Of a stretch of DNA of 64,000 bases, positions 11,801 to 23,800 are shown piece by piece (the stretch's first letter is position 1; every line of letters starts with the position of its first letter). The stretch is from contig CAJINV010000005.1 in NCBI GenBank assembly GCA_905178155.1, positions 6,936,580-7,000,579 of the forward strand. Reading direction: 5' to 3'. This stretch comes from Amoebophrya sp. A120. Its lineage: Eukaryota > Sar > Dinophyceae > Syndiniales > Amoebophryaceae. The notes beneath the pieces are model-generated. The model had not been told where the DNA came from. It worked only from the letters and a program-made list of their open reading frames with translations, and did no database searches. The position numbers and the translations under genes are program-made.

Positions 11801-14800
11801 GCAAATGCCAAAACACGACTGGAAATGCCTCTCATGGAGATGCGCATTACAAATGCTTCTGTCATTGCACATGTGCATGACAGCGCCGGGGTGGCGATGT
11901 TTTTACACAGGATGTCGGCACATCGTTGGGAATTACGAGTCCTCCTTTCCGGAGAACATCGAAATCCGCACCGACCGGAAAGTGGGGAGCCATCCGCAGA
12001 AGCAGTACATCAGCGATCCGGCCAAGCACAAGGCGGTGGTCCGAATCTCGTTGAGTGGAAACGGTTGGTGGGTCCCGACAGTTGGAAAAAAAACGAAAGC
12101 GGCTGCGCCACAAAAGATGACGAAGGTGTTGAACGACCAGGATGTTCTTGACAAAACTGCTAGTACCGCTACTGAAGCAGTAGCAGAGGCCGCGCCACCT
12201 CCAGTGCTAGCGCAAGAACTACATCAAGTCGAAACCGGTCGAGGACAAGAAGAAGACTTTGATTTCTTGCTATCCGAGATCGATCAAGATGACTCCAAAA
12301 CCAACCGCGAGAAGGGGTTGATGAAAGAAACAGAGCGGCTCTTCACGGTGAAGAAGGAATTCGATGACGAGGCGGAGCGACTTTTGCGGGAAAAAGAAAA
12401 GCAGGCAGAAATTGCGAGAATACAGGAAGAGCAACAACGTCTTCTGGAGCAGACTGCACAAGGTAGTAGAGCAGGACTAGTACAGGAAGATGAAGCACAT
12501 CAAAGCTACTCCTCGGAAGAGCAACGAGTTTCCAACTCGACCGCGGGTGCAGCTGGGGGAGGTGCAGCAGCTGGAGGTGCTGATGTTTCTGGCAACGGTA
12601 CTCGGACCTCAGCGGCTTTGGCGGGCTCACCACACGGAGCGGGAAGGGCAGCAGCAGGGGCGATGGACGTAGAGGAGGGTGGTCAAGAAGGGCAGCACGA
12701 CGAGGATCGGTCGGTTATTGAACAAGACCAAGCACGCAGACCTCGGGGAGATGATGCTGGACACCAGCAGGACCAAGTTATGCACCACAATCAGCCGGAG
12801 CCAGATATCGGCGTCCAAAGGGCGGGGCAGCTGAATCTAGACCTACTAGAACAGCAGCAGGATAAAAACGCGGCCCCCGCGCGCAGCGGGACGCCACTCA
12901 CACTGAACGACGACGATGAACACAGAATCTGGATGATGCAGACGACGGATGAGAGCGGCGGGGAAAATCCAAACCAACCAGGAGGTGGAGGTGTTGGCAG
13001 ATCGACGAACAGCTCCGGAGTTGCAGGGGAGCAGGAACAAACAGTTCCGGTGATCGTCGCATCATTGATGGAAGAAATGAAGGGCAAAGAGGTCCTGCCA
13101 GAAACCGTTGCGGACGATGGGAAGAGCACGCACCGGGAACACCCTACGCAAACGGGGGCGAACCGCGGCCACAAAGTGCGGAACTGCCTCGCGGAAATAC
13201 ACGAGCAAATGAGGAACGTCAGCTTCCTATGAACTGCAAAAGTATCGTACTTCTACTTGTAAGTGTTGCAATACAAATTAGCTCAGCATGACAAATGGAA
13301 GTTGCCCTGCTGATTTAGCTTGAAAAAGAAATTTGTCTTGCATGACTGCGATTAGTACGAGTGCGATACTTTTGCACAGGATACCTCCTCGCGGCCATGG
13401 AACGAGCGAACGAGGACGCGATAAACGTGAGTTTCAGCTACCCACCGACCCCGGACCGCTGCTCGCCCGATATTACGGGATATCAAATGCAAATATGTCT
13501 GAGTCTGGAAGAGTGCAGATTTTTGTCATGCTGTTTTTGCATGACACAGCCGGTCTGTCATGAAAGCCCTAGCATCACAGATTCCGAGACCGTGCCGCAA
13601 TGCTTATTCCGCATGACAAATCCTTCTTTTTGGTGACAGGAAATGGGCACCTCTTGCTGCCTATGCATGAGAGATTTGCGCGTGCAGTGGAATTCGCATC
13701 ACAAGTTTGGACCCTTCCAGACCCAGACATATTTGCATTTGATACGGGACGAACAGACGCAAGCTCCCGGATCGCACTGCTGCTGTATCCTGAGAAAAAA
13801 GTGTTACAGTTACACATTGTGTTGCAGGCCAACCAAGACAGACAAGCTCTGTCATGCCTGAAGATATGCATAGGAGCCTCCTTTGCCATTCATAGGTGAA
13901 GGTGTTTTCCCGTAGGATTTCTGCATTGCAAGTTTTTTCTCTCATGCAGAGAAAGTTGTGTTGCTGAATTGACAACAAATCTGTAACTGTAACACTTTTT
14001 TCGCGCGATATGCTGGCTACCACTCCGACTACAAACGCTGACGGGAAGCCGAGAAGGCCTCGGTCTTTCGTTCCCAAAATTGTGATGATCGAGCCCCCGC
14101 CGGCGGAGAGAGAACCAGAACACCCTGCGGAAGCTGCAGAAGACCACAAGTCGAACCAAGAAAGTAAACAACTTCAAGAAACCACTGCAGGAGCGGAAAT
14201 AAATGCTGCCGCGGCGCAGCAGCACGACGCAACTACAGCAACAGGCGAGCAGGGGATGATGTTGAAAGGCAAGCGACAGCGACAGGCAAGTAAAAACAGC
14301 ATGAGTGAAGGTCAGCGGCGGGGACAGCAATCGCAGGATCATGTTGGGGAGCATTTGCTACACGATCAGCAGGATCCGGACTCACCAGAAGAGGAAATAA
14401 GTTATGGACAAAACAAGCAAGCCGCACAAGAAGAAGGACCACCACAGCTGCACCAGCAAATAACGAAAGTGGTCCCCGCGACGACAACTTCCTCCTCACC
14501 GAAGAAAAGCCGTGGCGGAGGAGAACAAGGACTCCTTCACATTCCAGCCGCTAACACACATTCCGTCTCAAACAGCACCACGGCTGGGCTGACCACGCTC
14601 GTGAACCACGGGGCAATGACTGGTGTAGTGGAAAACGCGGGATCCCGAGACAGTCACGTGAGTGGAAGATCCAACATGACGAGCGGCAACGCCGGACGGG
14701 CGGGAAACGCAGTGGCCGCTGCGGGAGTGGTAGTATGCATTGCAAAAGTATAATATCTTCGTCCTACTAGTACTACAGGAATTCGAATTGCAATACGAAC

Positions 14801-17800
14801 AAGTAGCTCAGCATGACAAAAAATGGAGCTTGTCAACATTCAGATTCAGCTTGAGATGGGGATTTGTGACTCCTGATTGCGATTAACACTAGTACAACGG
14901 GTTCGAAGATACTTTTGCACAGGATAGGTAGCAGGACCTCACAGTAATATGGGAAGTCCCCCGCCAGGCCCGCCAGCGACGCCCAACAATGGATCTTCTA
15001 CTAGTAGGCAAGATCTACAACTCCCGGTGCAAAGTCCAGTAATTGAACATTTACAGCACAATCCCGTCAGAGTTGTCCTGTCCCCCGCGGCGGGGAATGA
15101 CCTTCAACATCCTCCGCCCCCCTGGCCAGACATGGCGCAAAACGGCACCTCCACGAGCGGACCGTTGCAAATGCACCACCTCCCCACACCAGAGGCCTCG
15201 GAAGCGGTGGGGTCGCATGACTTGAGTTTACAACAACTAGCCTACAACACGACCAGGTCCAGTGTGGTCCTGTATCAAGTGTAAAAATGTCTGGGTCTGG
15301 AAGAATGCGCGATTTGTCATGCAGCTTTTCCATGACCCATGAGGTCTGGAATACGAGACCCAGCATGACAGATTCTTTGAGGTCTCTATCATGCCTTTCC
15401 TGCATGAGAAACTCCCTCTCAACTTGGTCAAAAGGGTACAGCTTTTGGCACTCATGCAACACAGATTTCTGCATGATTCGGATTTAGCATGACAAGTTGC
15501 AATCTTCCAGACCCAGACATTTTTACAATCCATATCCTGCCTAGTGCGACGAAAGGAACTAGTACATCCAGGGGAGGTATCCAGGAAAAAACACCCATCC
15601 CCATCCAATTTGTCATGCAAAACATGCATGAAGTCCACTACTTGTCATGCAAAAAATGGATGGGGATGGGTGTTTTTTCCTGGATAGGAGGTGGTGGAGC
15701 AGGAGGAGCTTCTGGGCCAGGTACTCGTTCTGGGATTCGAACAGGAGCAGGCAACAAGGAAGACCAGATGAACACCACACAGAGCCCTATCACGTTACTA
15801 GAGATGCAGCAGATGCAAGATCAATTTCAAGACTTGCAGCTGCTAGGTGCGAGACGTAGCCCGCGCGCAGGAGCAGGCGGAGTTCTTGTTCCTTCCTCAT
15901 CTGTGCGTGAAGATGTTGCACCCGCTGCCACCTACGCGGGGGGAATGATTGATGTTAGGTCGGGCGCTGCAGCTACGGCTCCTCGAGAGCAGGGCGCACA
16001 TCACGCTGCGGCCGCAAATAAAACTGCGGCAAGCGGAGGTACTAGCGGTAATACTAGAACAAGAAAGCAGACACGACCGCAAGTAGATGAACAAGCCGCG
16101 GCACCACCACCAGCTCCTGCTACATCAACCAACGATAACCATAACCGCGTGGAGGCGATGCTGAGTGGGGATTTAGATGATTTGCTTAACCTATGGATTG
16201 CAAAAATGTCTGGGTCTGGAAGAGTGTGAACTTGTCATGCAGGTTTTCCATGACCCTTGAGGTCTGCAATGCGGGACCTAGCGTGACAGAGTCTGTGCGG
16301 TCTCTTTCATGCCTATCCTGCATGAGAAACTCCCTCCCAACTTGGTCGAAAGTGGACAGCTTTTGGCACTCATGCAACACAGATTTTTGCATGATTCGGA
16401 TTGAGCATGACAAGTTGCAATCTTCCAGACCCAGACATTTTTGCAATCCATATAATCGCCAGTCGTTTCTGGATGGATTGCAGCGGAATTCCAGCGTCGA
16501 TGTGCACAGACATTCTAATTCCGGCGGAGGTAATACAAAAGATGTTAACCTGATGAAGCATGTCAAGAAATCCTCGGCACGAGAGGTGGAGGACCAGGCA
16601 AGAGCAATGGTGAGTCCCGATCACCATTTTCCGCAGGAGCTTGTCGGCAATAAAACTAGTATGGACGTGGAGATGCGCAATGCAACGGCAGGGGGAGGAG
16701 GGGGAGGCCGAGGTGGACTACAGAATTTTTACCAACAGCACCAAATCGGCGGAAGTTCGTCCTCTTCCGCCATGGTAGGTGGGCAAAAACTACAATATTC
16801 CCAGGACGTTGCACCAGTTGTACAACATCTTCCACCTCCGCAAAAGCCGCCCTCACATCCCGCGACCAGCGCCGCCCACGCAACAGGCGGTGGAATAACC
16901 ACCATCAACAACGTTACTGGCGGATACCATTTTTACGCCAGCAGTGCAGCCGCTGCAGCTACAACAGCGTCTATTGTGCAGAACGAAGGAACGAATGGTC
17001 CAAACCCAACAGTAAATCAAGATGAAAAACCGAAGCAGGGGGAAGTTTTGCCCCGAAATGTGAAGAACTTTGTGCATTTAGAACCGATCCACTTTCCGCC
17101 AACCATCATAACCCCGAGCTTTCCCTCCGGGGACAAGAATGTGATAAAAGAGCAGTACGGGGGGGACGACAATCACCCAGCACTTCTCCGGTTCCCCCAC
17201 ATCAATCAATTGACAGACAACACGAGGCAAACGGAGGAGCAGCGGGAATATTACAACAGTAAAAACGCGCTGCTGCATTTGCGGTTCGGCGGCCCGAACG
17301 CGGGCGAGGGGGTATCGAACTGGCGGGGGTTATCAAGTGCAAAAGTGTCTGGGTCTGGAACATTCTAAACTTGTGATGCTGTCTCTGGATTCTGAAAAAA
17401 ATTGTATTGCATGACCAGCAAGAGGGCTCCAGTTTGTGCTACGTGGAGAGGGCATTTCTCATGCTGTACAGGTATCACAAAGCGCTCTAAAATTCTGTGA
17501 TGCTACGGCATGCATCACAGACATCATGGGGCATGGAAAATATGCATGACAAACCTAGAAACCTTCCAGACCCAGACATTTTTGCATTTGATAGGGGTCT
17601 TTTAGTTACAAAGTGTACCGGGAAATTGTGGATATTGAGAAATTATTCCCCTTCCCGGTATTGGACGATATCATTGTCGACGTGAAAACGGGACAACAGG
17701 TCGACGGCGCTCAAGAAGTTCTGGAGGAAGAGTATCATGTTGAGGAGCACCGGGGGCGGCCTGGTAGCGCGATCAAGCAGAAAAGACATCAGCACGTGTC

Positions 17801-20800
17801 AAAAATAAAGCCGGAAGTGTATCTGGAGAATGGGGTTATTGTGAAGAAAAACCGGACCACGAGTCATGTTCCTGCAGATGCCCAGCAGCCACGACACTGT
17901 AGTGCTACGCCGAGTCCTCCTCCTCGCGGTTCTAGCGCTGCAACGCAGCAAGACAAGAACCAACAGAGGCAGAAAGGTTGTGCTAGCGCTCTATCTGCGC
18001 AAAAAGCGAAAAATAACTTCATCTCTGCCGAAGCGGAATTCCCCGAAGCGCTGACCGCCGCCGAGCACCATGCGCGGGTTGCGAACAGCAGTTGTGAGGT
18101 ACAACTGTTCGGAGAACAGGAGAAACCGGTACGGGTGTCCACCTCGATCGAGAATGATCTCCAGGTCCGGGCGATTTCCAACGAATATGAGAGTGCACAA
18201 CTACTTCCCCTCGTTCTCATTTCTCATGCAAAATACCTAATTTACGCATTGCCTCCTGTCACTATTATGCATGACAAGTTCTGGCAGCCCAGATAGCACT
18301 ATACTCCTGTCCAAATTAAAATTTGTCATGCAAAACCTGTATTCTTATTGACGGTTGTATTGCTGTTCATGCAATACAAATGAGGGGGAGGGGGAGTTGT
18401 GCACTGTCATAACGAAAACAGCCGGACCAGTACGGATCAAGATCAGAACTTGATGCAGGTAGATGATGGAGTGGGAGGTGGAGCTGCAGCTGCTGCGCCA
18501 TCTCCTCGTGTTCCTTACAAAGACCCACAGATGGCTGCCCTCGCAGCTCTGGCAACTACTACAGGAGTTGTGAAAACTACGGACGACAAGAAAAACTGCC
18601 TGACTCAGTCGTTGAAAAAGGCTGCAGAGGGTCGATATGCACTGCGAAAGTATCGTACTAGTAGAAATTGCATTACAAACTGCCTCAGCATTACAAATCA
18701 ATGCAATTTGTAATGCGGATTGCCTATGATAACTAGATTTGTATTGCATCTCTGCGAATACTACGAGTACGATACTTTTGCAGTGCATAGTCGAAGTGGT
18801 ATGGTAGTGATACCGTCCGTTCGCGGTATGAAAGGAGGTACTAGTAGTAGTTCCAGTCGCGGAGGAGGCGCAGCAGGAATATTATCTACAGGCGCTGGCA
18901 TGAGCAGCGCCGCGAGTTGCGCTAGTTCTTCGGCTATCAAATGTAAAAATGTCTGGGTCTGGAAGAATGCAACTTGTCATGCTAAACCTGAATCAGGCAA
19001 AAAACTGTGTTGCATGATTGCCAAAAGTTGTGCACTTTTGACCTAATCGAGAGGCAGTTTCTCATGCAGGATAGGCATCAGAAAGGTCCCGCAGAATCTG
19101 TCATGCTATGTCCTACATACCAGACCTCATGGGTCATGGAAAATCTGCATGACAAATCTGGCAATCTTCCAGACCCAGACATTTTTGCAATCCATATCGG
19201 CGTTGCCTGACAGTACCTCGTATGCATTGCAAAAGCATCGCACTAGTATGGACCAGCCATGCTCCGGCTGCCGCCGGAGCGCAAGGCTGTTGGGTCGGGG
19301 CAAGACTGTTTGCCGATAGGACCACAACCCCGCGGGCCTATGCACAACGAAACACATTGCGCCGCGCCAACCCGCAGGACCACTTGCGCGCTTCCCGCGC
19401 CTGTGGGCGCTCTGCGCAGGGAGCAGCTGCAAAGACCACCGGGGGCGAACAGAAACCGCCCGGCGGGGGAGGGTAGCGCGAGAGGGTGGCGCGAGAGGGT
19501 GCGCGAGAGGGTGGCGCGAGAGGGTGGCGCGGAAAGGCGCCGAACAAAACAGCTCCGCGAATGGCCTGCAGTGCCAAATATGGGTAGTGCCATGCGGATT
19601 CGCGCCCGCTTCTTTGTGTTTTACCCTCTCGCAGACCTCTCGCAGACCCTCTTTTTGGCCTCTTTTGGGGGTCCCCGCTAATAATCCGGCTATACTCGCG
19701 GGTAGAGGTCGACAGAGGTGGCCGAGAGGTGGCCAAGAGGGTCCGCGAGAGGTCGCCCCTTATTCGCGCCACCTCTCGCCACCTCTGTCGAACTCTCGCG
19801 CCCCCTCTTTTTGACCTCTCTGCACCCTCTGAGGCACTTAGGCGCCGCCTTAGGGTGGGTCCTTCGGCGGGCTATACTCGCGCACCCTCTCGCCGGCCCT
19901 CTCGAAAGGGGTCCCGCGCCACCTCTCCACCTCTGTCGACCTCTTTTTTACCTCTTTTGACCTCTTTTTGACCTCTCGGCCACCTCTTGTTTACCCTCTG
20001 TCTACCTCTTTTTTCGCATGAATATAATATATAGTAATTGCATTACAAATTTGCCCAGCATGAGAAATAGGATTTGTCATGCTGTTTTACCTTTAGATGG
20101 AGATTTGTAAATGCATAACTGCGATTACTACGAGTGCGATGCTTTTGCATTGCATACCTCGCTGCAGATCCAGGACCGGAAGTTTCGTTCCTCGACGAAC
20201 ACCATGCTGCCACTTTACAGCGACGAGCAAAGTAGATGCACAGGAGCTAGCAGCAGTGGCGCGGCGGGGGCCGTGGACACTGTAGACAGTTTGACGAGTT
20301 GCTGTGTGCAACATCAAGGAGCAAATAAAGGTCCTGGAAAAATAAATCATGGAGATGATCCTGCGACCTGCAAAGGAATAGGAGTAGGAAATAAGCAGGA
20401 CCACATGGAAATAGTGGAAGAAGTAGGTGGTCAACAAGACGGGAACAGTAAGAGCAACAGCGGAACAAGTGGTAACAGCTTGGAGCAGGAGGGATCGCTC
20501 ATGTCCGTTTACGACGTAGAACCTTTAGAGCAGGAACATGACAAGTCCACAAAAAAGCCCACGACGGAAAGCTGCGAAATCCAAAGTTTTCTCTATGACA
20601 ACCAAACCTCCTCGAGGCCATCTCACAACCGCCCCGCGACCAGCGAGTCGAGTCGCAACGCCACAGTGTCGGAGGGAACCGGGGTCTTGTCATCCGCCCA
20701 ATCGGGATTGAGTAGCCAAGCCAGGGAAAGCGCAAGCTCCATGTACGCGAATGAGGGTGATCTATTGATGGGCGACCACAACAACTTCCGGGGCCGTTTG

Positions 20801-23800
20801 CATTTGGGCAGTTCGGAGGGGCGGAATGAAGAGAATAGATTGCCACCGATTTTAGGCACCACCTCCAGTGGAGTTGTTCCTGCCCTAATGGGACCTCCGA
20901 CGGATACCTCAGGTGACCACGATACACCTGCAGAAGCATGCTCCTCGGGTGACAGCTACTACGCTGATATGATATCTGCGGGTTCCTCCTCACCCGCGGA
21001 TGTTGGTGGTTCAAATAATATAGCAGGAGGAATAAAAATAAATCATACGGATCATGCCTTGAATACAGCATCCGGAACCAAAACGAAAAAAACGCCAACC
21101 TGGAAGAAGATGGCACACAGTGTTTTCAACAAAATGGGCAGCAGCAAGGGTTGTGCAGTCTCAACACCAACACCTACTACTACGCCAGAACATAGTCCTG
21201 AAAAGCAGCCGGACTCCTGCTCTCTACCCTTGATGAAGAACCTAGCCGGACCACCTCCGCCCGATCATGCGGGTGTGGTCGTGCCAAAGAAATCAATGGC
21301 GTCCTCCTTTCTCGGCCGAGGTGCCGACCACAAGGCGTCTGTTCAAGTCGCGCCAATGGTGCCATCGTTGGACAGCGATAACTTCAGTAATTGCATCCTG
21401 CCTCGCGTGCCGACTTCTTCCGACGCGGACCTGCTGTCCCAGGGATCGTCGGGAACAAAAGGGAGCAACAAGTCGGGAAGTGGAGGAAGTAAAAAGGGAT
21501 CACCCGGAGGTGGAGGAGGAGGGGGGAAAAACAGTCCAACCGGGGCGGAAAAAGGAACTGTGAAGCTTCCAGCGGTAGAACAAGTACAACAAGGTACTAA
21601 TCATGCTGCTGCGCCATCGTCCTCCAAAACAGCACCAAATACTAGTAGTGGTAACAGCGCAGCCTCGAAGTTTCTGTCGCAAGCGAAGAGCAAACTGGCT
21701 GCGATGAAGACGTCGACTTTTGGCGGGACGAGCGGAACTCCAGTTGTTCCAGATTCACCAAGTGGCTCATCTCCGCACGGAAGCAAGCAGGTGCCTCCAG
21801 TAAAGGGCAAAGCTTTACGGCAAGTGACGCCGGACGATGCTCTTGAAGATTTCGCTGTGCTGAACAAGTCGAATCAACATAAAATGGATTGCGTCAGTGT
21901 CTGTGCAGATGTGAAGAATAAAGAGAAAATGATCGTAGCGGCGACACAACAACATCAAGGACGACTAGGAGGCTTTCGAGAAGGAACGAATAACGAGGCA
22001 AAAAATCTGCTGTCCCCTGCTCGCAGCCCAATCTCGTCGAAAGAGAAACCAGGTTCCTTGTCACCGTCCTCCACCGCGTCCGCGTGTGCTGGGGGAGCTA
22101 TGCAGGGTATACCAAGACAAGTCAGCATAGGGTCTGTCACTACGGGCACCGGCGGTCCGGCGTCGAGCAGCTGGGGCGGTAGTACAAGCGCAGGCGGTGG
22201 TATCAGAGTGCACAAGAACGGACCCCCTCCCCCATATTTGCATGGCATGAACAGCAATACAAACACCAGCACACGTGGAGCCTAGGCATGACAAATTTAT
22301 GCACCTGACGTAGTACAACTGTTTGGAAATAATTTGTCATGCAAACAGTGCTGCGGGGCAGCGACAGACCGGATTTGGGGTTTTGCATGACAAATGAGGG
22401 CGAGGGGGAATTGTGCACTGTCATAGGTGGAACCTCGTCCGCGCACCGCCACGGCTCGTCTAACTCAAGCAGGTTCGGAGGTCCGACGTCTACGGGCTCT
22501 GCGACGTCGGAGATATTACCCCATATGGATCAGGCCGAGGCCAACCTTGCTGCCCTGAGAGGGGGTTGTGGCTCCTTCTTGCCCGGAGTAGATGACCACA
22601 ACAAGAACCGTTCAGCAGCTGGCGAGGACAACGTCGGCCAAAAAATAGAAGTCGTGGACCACCTGACCAACCACGACACGAGGCAGCGACTCGAGGCTAC
22701 TTGTGGGACGATCAAGAACCCCACTACTTTATCGGCATCAAAAGCCAGCAGCTTGATGCATATGCAGCAGTGCGCTGCTGGGAAAATTATAGACACGAGA
22801 ATGCCGACTGCAGATCTTTTCACCACTGCGGAATTATTGCTCTCTCCGGCTTTCGACACGATTGAGAGGCAAGACGAAGATTTCGGTTTGGGCAAGACAT
22901 GCAACACTTTCATGCTGGGGCAAAAGATCTCCTACACCATCCGAACGGAAAAATTGCAACTCCCCGAACACTTCAAGGCAGACCGGGGGATAAGCGTTGA
23001 AAAAGCAAATTTGATGGAAAGACGGATGGCGCTGCAGTTCTTGGAGGAGAAAGGGAAGTTGGTGGAGTTTAAAAAGACCCCGGTGTATTTGGGGGGCACT
23101 ACACGTTGTACAACTAGAAAGGAACAAATGAAGAGCTGTGGGCCGCAGCACCAGACAGTAGAACAGAATCAGCATGCGACATCTTCATCAAAGTGGGCGA
23201 AGGTGGTACCTGTCAAGAACGGAGAGGATAATACGGATTCTCGGCGAAAAACAAATGAGGCATCTGTTTGTCCTGCGGTGCGGCACATGGAACTAGATAA
23301 GGACGAGCAGCAGGAAATCAGTTGCGAAGAAGAACGCGAGGACCAGGACATTATTTCCAATATCGACGATGCCGTGGTGATACGAATCGCAAAAGTATCG
23401 TACTAGTACAAATTGCATTACAAATTTTCGCAGCATGAAAAATTGAATTTGTCATGCTGTTTCACCTTGGAAACGGAAAGGAAATTTGTCATGGTGCATA
23501 CCTGCAATTAGTACGAGTGGGATACTTTTCCACAGGATAAGTGAATTTCTGTCCGTCAGTCGGGATGAGCACTACTATTGCGGCTGCACAAGCTCAGCAG
23601 GAAGGAGATGGAGCGCAGCAAGTAGATGTAGAGCCCGAGGAGCATGAAAGAGAGTACAGTTTCCGGCAACTGATCCGAATTCCCCAGGAGCTAGACCCGT
23701 TGGTAAAGCGATCCATTGAGCTGAAACAACTGTTTCTGAAGTGGCTACTGGCAAGCGATTTCATGGAGAAGTTGAAAAGAGAAAAGCGGGAAATATGAAT

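Noticed and set aside
8822-14354. Minus-strand frames opposite the giant gene
   Set aside because: The plus frame is continuous across introner joins; the opposite frames are shadows of biased codon use.
19243-19971. Several Arg/Pro-rich frames on both strands
   Set aside because: They fall in the nested GC-rich insertion of introner 27 and have only repeat-derived sequence.
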